Shown: positions 13,877 to 18,183 of the stretch, piece by piece | How positions within the stretch are numbered: the first letter of the stretch is position 1 | How the letters are laid out: every line of letters begins with the position of its first letter | NCBI GenBank assembly: GCA_964226685.1 | Contig: CAXQRU010000078.1 | Location: 1-18,183, forward strand | From: CAXQRU01 sp964226685 | GTDB taxonomy: Bacteria > Pseudomonadota > Gammaproteobacteria > Pseudomonadales > Cellvibrionaceae | DNA: 18,183 nt | Direction: 5' to 3' | Notes under the pieces: generated by a model | What the model saw: the letters and a program-made list of their open reading frames with translations, nothing else | What the model was told of the DNA's origin: nothing | Databases searched by the model: none | Translations under genes and position numbers: made by a program

Positions 13877-14686
13877 TCAAAAACCAGCCACGCCCATGCT
13901 ATGGCGCTTAATCTCAGTAATTCTCTCGACCAAAAAATTGCGCTTACGATAAGATTGGCATAAGCCCATTTTGCGATAAATATTTTTTTGATGGGTTTTG
14001 AGCGTATTAACGGATTTGTTCAACTCCTTGCTGACACTTTCACGATCCCCTGACTTCGAATAAGCAATCGCCACTTTGGCCTCTTCTGAGGTCAACGAGT
14101 ATCGATCAATCAAGGTCGCCCCGATCACTTGCTCCTCGATACAATGGGTAAATTTTGGGTTTTTCAAAATACCCCACCGAGCAGAGCGCTGAATATGAAT
14201 GGCCACTCGATTCAAAGTATCCATCGCTTCGTGAGTCACGCTATTTGGGTCAACCAATAGGCTTAAGGTGGTATAACAATTACCGTATTCAAAAAGGCGC
14301 AGCACAATGTAGTCCTCGACTTGAGCTTCTAACTCAACGCGACCACGAACCAAAGAGCGGCTGTACACCTTAAATTTGCTATTTTTATCAAAACTCAAGG
14401 TGCCAGAGTTTAACTGCAAGTTAACCTGAGCCCAGACATCCAGTTCGCCGAAATACTCGTTGTAACGCTGGACAAAATCGTGCTCCATATTGACCAAAAA
14501 AGAATGCTCAAAAAAGCCCTGATCCAGCAACACTTCACCGGTTTTCATGTTGCGATGCAAAATAGCCGCTTTGCCGCCAGAAAACAAAGAACACAAGTCT
14601 TGCAAGACGATATGCCAATGGCTAGGTTTATCGGCTGCCTGATAAATGCTATCAATAAGATGATTAATATTTTTTTCTGAAATCAT
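13877..14686 (-). CDS. LuxR-type transcriptional regulator
   Basis: The 269-residue protein ends in a LuxR/FixJ-type helix-turn-helix at about residues 198-246 (LTSEEAKVAIAYSKSGDRES, then VSKELNKSVNTLKTHQKNIYRKMGL), with the usual recognition-helix pattern TLKTHQKNIYRKMG. The N-terminal part (about 1-175) resembles the GAF/PAS-like sensory region of orphan LuxR regulators (YNEYFGELDVWAQ). It has no receiver-domain Asp pattern, and I do not see the acyl-homoserine-lactone pocket signature. I chose ATG 14686; GTG 14695 is an in-frame alternative three codons upstream. No strong ribosome site is visible for either. It lies between accessory genes and may regulate them through the 20-bp palindrome upstream. 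Confidence in the HTH class is high, the ligand unknown. Confidence 0.88.
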   Translation of the reverse strand: MISEKNINHLIDSIYQAADKPSHWHIVLQDLCSLFSGGKAAILHRNMKTGEVLLDQGFFEHSFLVNMEHDFVQRYNEYFGELDVWAQVNLQLNSGTLSFDKNSKFKVYSRSLVRGRVELEAQVEDYIVLRLFEYGNCYTTLSLLVDPNSVTHEAMDTLNRVAIHIQRSARWGILKNPKFTHCIEEQVIGATLIDRYSLTSEEAKVAIAYSKSGDRESVSKELNKSVNTLKTHQKNIYRKMGLCQSYRKRNFLVERITEIKRHSMGVAGF

Positions 14687-14729
14687 AATTACCACTGTTT
14701 TTCTTATTTCGGTTAAACAATCACCAGCA

Positions 14730-14749
14730 CTACGAGTATCAATTCGTAG
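14730..14749. promoter_or_regulatory. 20-bp palindrome in the LuxR-gene promoter region
   Basis: CTACGA (14730-14735) and TCGTAG (14744-14749) flank an 8-base centre, giving a 20-bp dyad, the size of operators bound by LuxR-type dimers. On the minus strand it overlaps a possible -10 (GATACT, 14741-14736). Autoregulation is inferred. Confidence 0.45.
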
Positions 14750-14790
14750 ATAGATGCAGTTGGAAAAATTTAAGTGATAAAAAATGCCAA

Positions 14791-14810
14791 AATGTGAATA
14801 AAGTCACACT
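14791..14810. promoter_or_regulatory. CRP/Vfr-like binding site
   Basis: The core TGTGA-N6-TCACA (14793-14808) is a perfect CRP-type dyad with AA and CT flanks. Read leftward, a -10-like TTAAAT (14773-14768) would place the site about 40 bp upstream of the start, a class II arrangement for the LuxR gene. Read rightward it is about 136 bp before the 35-codon ORF. Confidence 0.65.
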
Positions 14811-14936
14811 TTTTGTGATTTTTGCGGGGAACTACCAAGGAACAGCGGGACAATTGCCAAGCTTACCAACCTAATACCACAAAATAACTTAACACTCAGC
14901 TCTAGAATGATTGCCAAAGCAATGAAGGTTATCGTT

Positions 14937-15044
14937 ATGAAAACTTATCTCTGCCAAAATAGAGAGGCTAAGCCAACGGTTTTCTTTTTAGGAAACAGCA
15001 ACCTATCAAGAACGATAATACTGCTCGAACAGCAGAACTTGTGA
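14937..15044 (+). CDS. Possible 35-residue mini-protein
   Basis: A 35-codon frame (MKTYLCQNREAKPTVFFLGN start) begins at ATG 14937 with GAAGG (14924-14928) 8 bases upstream. A possible -10 (TAGAAT, 14903-14908) lies before it. No family is recognised and it could be chance, but it is the only well-started frame in the 617-base gap between the LuxR gene and the Ser-rich gene. Downstream, GGTGCC and GGCACC form a 6-bp inverted repeat (about 15066-15091) with no T-run. Confidence 0.35.
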   Translation: MKTYLCQNREAKPTVFFLGNSNLSRTIILLEQQNL

Positions 15045-15189
15045 AAACTGAGTCAGCCGAAGCTAGGTGCCACTCGTGACTCGCAGGCACCAAATTGGCA
15101 CGCAATATACACGACAACTGTTAAGTGTTCAACATTTCAACTGTAATATTACGGTTTGCTTTGTCAGAAAAAGCCTCTATACTCGACAA

Positions 15190-15214
15190 TGCTCAACCAT
15201 AGTTGGGCATTTTT
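15190..15214 (+). terminator. Terminator-like hairpin upstream of the Ser-rich gene
   Basis: TGCTCAAC (15190-15197) pairs with GTTGGGCA (15202-15209), with one G-U wobble in rightward RNA, followed by TTTTT. It could end transcripts from the upstream mini-ORF. A -10-like TATACT (15178-15183) immediately precedes it, so it could instead be the structured 5' end or an attenuator of the downstream gene. Confidence 0.5.
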
Positions 15215-15220
15215 CAAACT

Positions 15221-15258
15221 GAGTTTCACCTTGCCAAGCCACCTCGGTGGAGAAACTC
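15221..15258 (+). other. Nested stem-loop in the leader of the Ser-rich gene
   Basis: Outer arms GAGTTTC (15221-15227) and GAAACTC (15252-15258) enclose an inner hairpin CCACC-TC-GGTGG (15239-15250). Its end is 34 bases before the ribosome site, so folding alone would not hide it. Role unknown. Confidence 0.5.
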
Positions 15259-15303
15259 GCATCTCTGATGCTGGCATAAACGATCATTTTGAAAGGATAT
15301 AAA

Positions 15304-15987
15304 ATGATTAACGCAATTAATCATCAACTGGCAGACTTTGAGCCGCCTGATGCAACATTACCCTTAACCCAAAAGCTATCACAAACGGTAGCCAATCTAA
15401 GCTCCACCCTCTTTAAGGCTGCGAAAGCCGCCATCAATACCTACAAACCTGAGAGGGCCAACATTAGCAACTTGCATCAATACGATGCTGACTCACTCAA
15501 CTCAGAACAAATCGAGATGATTGAGTACTTCCAAAATAGCTTTAGGGCCAATACGGTGGGTTACGGCTCAGATGGCGACACAGCATCCATGCCAGATGAC
15601 GACGATGCCAGCTCTATTGCTTCAGATGACTCATTTCATTCAGCAAGCAGCGATGAAATGACCTTTATGACCGCCAATAGTGAAGCATCATTTCAAACGG
15701 CAACATCGTCAGATTCTTTTAAAAGTGCGGTATCAAGTATCCCTTCGGAAGTCTCGTTTAATAGCGCAGACTCTACCGAAGCCTCAGTCGATTCAACGCC
15801 TGTTCAGGGTTGCTTAGCCTTTTTGAAGGAAAAACTGAGCGCCTTAGGATGTTCGCCGCTCAAAATGGCTGGGCTTGTGATTGGTGCTGGGCTCGCGATT
15901 GCAGGTGCAACATTGCTGGGCGGCCCGCCAGCGGGCATCGCTATGGCGGCAGGAATTTTACTGGGTTACCTCGCCACACAAAAGTGA
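15304..15987 (+). CDS. Ser/Asp-rich protein with five SFxSA-like repeats and hydrophobic C-terminus
   Basis: I do not recognise a family. I chose ATG 15304 because AAAGGA (15292-15297) fits it; a TTG five codons upstream overlaps that site. The product is 227 residues. Residues 1-80 are polar and helical. Residues about 88-165 are very rich in Ser, Asp and Glu and hold five copies of [ST]Fx[ST]Ax: SFHSA (110), TFMTA (120), SFQTA (129), SFKSA (138) and SFNSA (151), spaced 9-13 residues. Residues about 188-222 are a Gly/Ala-rich hydrophobic hairpin (GLVIGAGLAIAGATLLGGPP) like those in the 688-residue protein. Such disordered linear-motif regions are common in secreted effectors and surface proteins; that role is inference. 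Structured leader upstream, terminator downstream. Confidence 0.78.
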   Translation: MINAINHQLADFEPPDATLPLTQKLSQTVANLSSTLFKAAKAAINTYKPERANISNLHQYDADSLNSEQIEMIEYFQNSFRANTVGYGSDGDTASMPDDDDASSIASDDSFHSASSDEMTFMTANSEASFQTATSSDSFKSAVSSIPSEVSFNSADSTEASVDSTPVQGCLAFLKEKLSALGCSPLKMAGLVIGAGLAIAGATLLGGPPAGIAMAAGILLGYLATQK

Positions 15988-16000
15988 CTTTCTTCAACCT

Positions 16001-16028
16001 GAGGGGCTTTGCCCCCTCTTCTTTCTTT
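16001..16028 (+). terminator. Intrinsic terminator of the Ser-rich gene
   Basis: GAGGGGC (16001-16007) pairs with GCCCCCTC (16011-16018) around TTT with one extra C, followed by the pyrimidine tract TTCTTTCTTT. It lies 14 bases after the stop codon. Confidence 0.85.
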
Positions 16029-16054
16029 AAATAACCCCGTCATTGCAACGGGGT
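16028..16054 (-). terminator. Probable terminator of the leftward small-gene cluster
   Basis: On the minus strand ACCCCGT (16054-16048) pairs with ACGGGGT (16040-16034) around a 7-base loop, followed by a weak U-tract (TATTTAAAG). It faces the terminator of the convergent Ser-rich gene. Confidence 0.65.
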
Positions 16055-16068
16055 CTGGGTCAAAATAC

Positions 16069-16377
16069 TTAAAGAAGGTCAGAAAAATCCTCTAAGCTGT
16101 CCCGAGTACCATCCGATACATCAGAAATATAGTAGTCATTGTTCACCACCGTAATTTCACTTGGAACGGGCGGTGAAGATTCCGCCTGATGTTGAGCCTC
16201 TGGCACTGATTGCTCAGCCACCACCGACCCCAAATCAACCACTCCGGCTAAACTATCGGCTAAAGCTTGAACGGATAAGGGTAAGCCCTGATTTCCATTC
16301 ACCGAATGTGCCGGTGTATTCGGCGGCGCCAGCACACCAGAAGCGTTTGACGATAAGGTGGATACAGTAAAATTCAT
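16069..16377 (-). CDS. Unrecognised 102-residue acidic protein (fourth leftward gene)
   Basis: No family is recognised. The 102-residue product has a polar N-terminus (MNFTVSTLSSNASG), a central low-complexity region, and an acidic C-terminus (SDGTRDSLEDFSDLL). There is no membrane segment and no cysteine. The start has GGAG 9-12 bases upstream. An intrinsic terminator ends only 15 bases before this start, so expression seems to depend on read-through. Amphipathic N-termini rich in Ser, Thr and Asn with disordered bodies are typical of proteins exported by type III or similar machines, but nothing here proves export. Confidence 0.65.
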   Translation of the reverse strand: MNFTVSTLSSNASGVLAPPNTPAHSVNGNQGLPLSVQALADSLAGVVDLGSVVAEQSVPEAQHQAESSPPVPSEITVVNNDYYISDVSDGTRDSLEDFSDLL

Positions 16378-16392
16378 AGTCTCTCTCCATAG

Positions 16393-16415
16393 AAAAAAGC
16401 CTCCGAGATGGAGGC
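16393..16415 (-). terminator. Intrinsic terminator between third and fourth leftward genes
   Basis: Read leftward, GCCTCC (16415-16410) pairs with GGAGGC (16404-16399) around a 5-base loop, followed by TTTTTT (16398-16393). It is a textbook terminator inside the leftward cluster, 15 bases before the next start codon. Confidence 0.9.
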
Positions 16416-16428
16416 TTAACGTTAAAAA

Positions 16429-16842
16429 TTAGCTAGCAAGCAATCGATTTTTTTCATTAATCAATTCTGCAGTGCTATTTTGCACCAGCGCTTTTTGGAC
16501 ACCCAAAGTATGCAAAGCGTGGACCTTTTGGGCGATGGAGCCGGGCCTTTGATTGACCGACCCCATCGCTTGCACGATTGATAGGAACGCCGCATTGTTC
16601 CCCCTAATCTTTCGATCGAGGGTTAGCAGAGTAGATGCTTTATTCCCTGCAAAGTCCTTATGAGCACCACTCGAGGGTGGCATATTCGCGTCAAATACTC
16701 TCACCTGGACATTCTCCAGGTCAAAGCCTAGACTCTTGGCTACTTGGCCGACCGCCTCAGTGCTAGCACTGCTATCACTTTTATAGCCAGTCGAACTCCC
16801 TGTTGATGATGTGTCACCAACGACACCTGACTCAACTTTCAT
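16429..16842 (-). CDS. Unrecognised 137-residue protein with Ser-rich N-terminus (third leftward gene)
   Basis: No family is recognised. The first 30 residues are Ser/Thr/Gly-rich and disordered (GDTSSTGSSTGYKSDSSAST). Residues about 30-137 look folded and mostly helical (VGQVAKSLGFDLENVQVRVF, then helices to the end). A clear AGGA ribosome site lies upstream on the minus strand. Terminators lie before and after it. The length and make-up, a short disordered head and a small helical body, would suit a secreted substrate, an anti-host small effector or a structural subunit; I cannot choose between these. Confidence 0.68.
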   Translation of the reverse strand: MKVESGVVGDTSSTGSSTGYKSDSSASTEAVGQVAKSLGFDLENVQVRVFDANMPPSSGAHKDFAGNKASTLLTLDRKIRGNNAAFLSIVQAMGSVNQRPGSIAQKVHALHTLGVQKALVQNSTAELINEKNRLLAS

Positions 16843-16862
16843 TTTTTTGTTTCCTATAAGTT

Positions 16863-16883
16863 AAAAAACCATCCATCGGATGG
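16863..16883 (-). terminator. Intrinsic terminator between second and third leftward genes
   Basis: Read leftward, CCATCC (16883-16878) pairs perfectly with GGATGG (16874-16869) around a 3-base loop, then TTTTTT (16868-16863). It starts one base after the second gene's stop codon and ends 20 bases before the third gene's start. Confidence 0.9.
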
Positions 16884-16884
16884 G

Positions 16885-17121
16885 CTATACATAACCTCTC
16901 TCTTTAATCTTGTAGAGAAGGTATTGTATGAGGTTAATAGAGATCATATTTTTCAAGCTTAACTCCACATCACTAGAATATAGAGCTTCAACCTGTAGCC
17001 TTTCGGCCATATCGCCCAACAACTCCACGATACCCCCATCTATGATGGCTTTCGCTTTGTCGTTGCTAGAATTCTCCAGAAAAAATTGTTTCTTCAAAGT
17101 TGAAATAATATCTTCACTCAT
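16885..17121 (-). CDS. Unrecognised 78-residue acidic helical protein (second leftward gene)
   Basis: No family is recognised. The product is short, acidic at the start (MSEDIISTLKKQFF) and predicted all-helical (GIVELLGDMAERLQVEALYS, then SLKNMISINLIQYLLYKIKERGYV). It has no cysteine or membrane segment. Small acidic helical proteins encoded beside secreted proteins are often chaperones, and that is the best guess here. AAGGAC lies about 5 bases before the ATG. It is flanked by terminators on both sides. Confidence 0.65.
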   Translation of the reverse strand: MSEDIISTLKKQFFLENSSNDKAKAIIDGGIVELLGDMAERLQVEALYSSDVELSLKNMISINLIQYLLYKIKERGYV

Positions 17122-17146
17122 AACGAGTCCTTGTTTTGAAAGTGGT

Positions 17147-17179
17147 AAAAATAAACTGGGCCTACTTAAGCAAGCCCAG
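17147..17179 (-). terminator. Intrinsic terminator between first and second leftward genes
   Basis: Read leftward, CTGGGCTTGC (17179-17170) pairs with GTAGGCCCAG (17165-17156) around TTAA. Two of the ten pairs are G-U, valid only in the leftward RNA. TTTATTTTT (17155-17147) follows. It starts 14 bases after the first gene's stop. Confidence 0.9.
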
Positions 17180-17193
17180 CTACTTAAAAACGC

Positions 17194-17583
17194 TTATTGA
17201 ATCTGCTCAAGACGGTGCTCGAGATTCATCAATTTTGTTTGCAGCTCTGATACCTGCCTCTGGTACATAGCGGGCATTCTGCCCCTCATCCCAGAAACAT
17301 TAGCCAGGTTCAGCCGCATTTGAGCTGTGCCTAACTTGCTTTTGACATCATCAATCTGTCCCTGAAGGGACTCAATGGAGTCTCCACTGGACTCGGAATC
17401 TGACCCCGAATCTCCCAGAGAAACCACCCTAACCATCATACCGGTCAGATCTGGACTCTGAGCCAAGTTTGTTGCAGCTGAAGCCATCGCTGACTGCCGA
17501 GGAGAGTCCACAGAACGAGTTAAACTCGCTGTGGTATGCGTTACATCGTCTGCTGCATTACGTCCGTTGATTCCTGCAACCAT
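17194..17583 (-). CDS. Unrecognised 129-residue protein with C-terminal coiled coil (first leftward gene)
   Basis: No family is recognised. I chose ATG 17583 because AAAGGA lies 6 bases upstream; the frame stays open farther upstream through a hairpin region with no ribosome site. Residues 1-60 are polar, Ser/Thr/Ala-rich and probably disordered. Residues about 56-70 carry a Ser/Asp stretch (SGSDSESSGDS). Residues about 70-129 form a coiled coil (SIESLQGQIDDVKSKLG, then helices to the end). Long hairpins lie in its leader. As the first gene of the leftward set it may be the most expressed. Confidence 0.68.
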   Translation of the reverse strand: MVAGINGRNAADDVTHTTASLTRSVDSPRQSAMASAATNLAQSPDLTGMMVRVVSLGDSGSDSESSGDSIESLQGQIDDVKSKLGTAQMRLNLANVSGMRGRMPAMYQRQVSELQTKLMNLEHRLEQIQ

Positions 17584-17638
17584 GATTATTCCTTTATTGT
17601 TGAAAGTAAGTTGAAAACAACTGCTCCCCATTGGGGGG

Positions 17639-17719
17639 TTTTGCTGGTGATGACCAACAAAATGGGTAGGCCTACTGGCGGCCATTGGAAGGTATTTTTG
17701 AGAAAAAATACCCTCCAAT
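17639..17719 (-). other. Structured 5' leader of the leftward cluster, two hairpins
   Basis: Hairpin 1 pairs 17719-17704 with 17699-17684 over 16 bp with loop CUC. Hairpin 2 pairs 17662-17653 with 17648-17639 over 10 bp with loop CAUC. In each, the single mismatch on the plus strand (A-C or C-A) becomes a G-U pair in the leftward RNA, so the structures belong to the leftward transcript. The function is unknown: leader RNA, attenuator or stabiliser. Confidence 0.6.
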
Positions 17720-18093
17720 AACCGCAGGAACTATTTGGCAAATAAAGGGTAGAAGTGGAGTCTTAGAGAAGCGCTAATCAGTAGACTCGTTGAGCGCCTT
17801 GAATTGGGCGTGGCCATGTCAGCAAAATCAACCACCCAGAATGGCGCGGCATTTTACCGATTTGGCGCGTAAAAACAAGGTCATTCTCTCAAAGATTGGC
17901 ACAGATTACAACATTTATAATCATCAGATTGATTATTAACCCGAAATACGCTAGCATCGAAGCGTTAGCGCCCATCCGAGCCCAACGCGCCGACTTCAGG
18001 CTCCACTTCACCTCAATAACCTCGTTATTTCTTCACCGAGCTACTACACAGGCTGGGTTTTTAGACCTCACTATTGGTCAGTAATGAGTTCTA
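17720..18093. other. Stretch without a convincing gene
   Basis: No well-started frame was found. A short frame at 17841-17939 (MARHFTDLARKNK and on) lacks a ribosome site. A clear promoter for the leftward cluster was not recognised, although it should lie here. No repeats or tRNA were seen. Confidence 0.5.
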
Positions 18094-18109
18094 AAAGCCC
18101 ATCGGCTTT
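18094..18109 (-). terminator. Hairpin with U-run, leftward
   Basis: AAAGCC (18109-18104 read leftward) pairs with GGCTTT (18099-18094) around GATG, and a further T follows. It could end a leftward gene lying beyond the right edge. Confidence 0.55.
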
Positions 18110-18137
18110 ACTTTAAACTGTGCAAACGGTTTAGGGG

Positions 18138-18159
18138 CCTTCTTAGATAAGAAGGTTTT
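18138..18159 (+). terminator. Hairpin with short U-run, rightward
   Basis: CCTTCTT (18138-18144) pairs perfectly with AAGAAGG (18149-18155) around AGAT, followed by TTTT. No rightward gene precedes it within about 2 kb, so the transcript it would end is unknown. Confidence 0.55.
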
Positions 18160-18183
18160 AGTTGTACTTAATTTTTAACATCA

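Noticed and set aside
14776..14790. Sigma-54-like TTGGCAT on the minus strand
   Set aside because: The required downstream TGC element is missing.
15118..15166. Pho-box-like half-sites (CTGTAAT, TTTGTCA) before the Ser-rich gene
   Set aside because: The half-sites are 19 bp apart, out of the 11-bp register, so they do not form a Pho box like the one at 11452.
15161..15183. TTGTCA and TATACT as a sigma-70 promoter
   Set aside because: The spacer is only 11 bp, too short for a normal sigma-70 promoter; only the -10-like element was mentioned.
17841..17939. Short frame MARHFTDLARKNK and onward near the right edge
   Set aside because: The product looks protein-like, but no ribosome site precedes the ATG and the upstream frame is broken. 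It may be a fragment of a decayed gene, but there is not enough to call.
17896..18084. 62-codon frame starting at TTG
   Set aside because: Non-ATG start, no ribosome site and no family resemblance.

Overview
The window reads as a contig end from a mid-GC, probably marine gammaproteobacterium. The DprA, the LuxR-type regulator and the YjfI/PspA/YqiJ/YqiK-like proteins all fit that group; this placement is inference and I cannot name a genus. The first 20 bases are the 3' end of an Illumina TruSeq adapter, so genomic sequence starts at about base 21 and the promoter region of the first operon may be cut short.

Region 1 (21-10232, rightward) is a membrane-stress-type operon. Its order is a DUF2170/YjfI-like protein with an added basic N-terminal domain, a PspA/IM30 protein, a YqiJ-like three-helix membrane protein with a C-terminal OB-like domain, a 20-codon mini-ORF overlapping the next start, a YqiK-type flotillin, a giant 1810-residue AAA+ ATPase, and a small acidic helical TerB-like gene. 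The promoter is near consensus, overlaps three copies of the palindrome TTACATGTAA, and predicts a leaderless first mRNA. The last gene is broken by a 271-bp MITE-like element with perfect 26-bp inverted ends. The region ends in a bidirectional terminator shared with dprA.

Region 2 (10247-11598) is dprA on the minus strand plus a divergent control region. That region carries three tandem 7-mers in 11-bp register, a Pho box, set 10 bp before a -10 element facing right.

Region 3 (11599-18183) is an accessory region of mostly unrecognised proteins. It holds a 688-residue multi-hydrophobic protein behind the Pho-type promoter, a LuxR-type regulator with an upstream CRP-like site and a 20-bp palindrome, a 35-codon mini-ORF, a Ser/Asp-rich protein with five SFxSA-like repeats and a hydrophobic tail, and four small leftward genes. 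Each of the three gaps in the leftward set contains an intrinsic terminator. The low-complexity Ser/Thr/Asn-rich N-termini and glycine-rich membrane segments resemble secreted or effector-like proteins, but no secretion apparatus gene is present, so function is unassigned.

No tRNA, rRNA, CRISPR array or transposase gene was seen.
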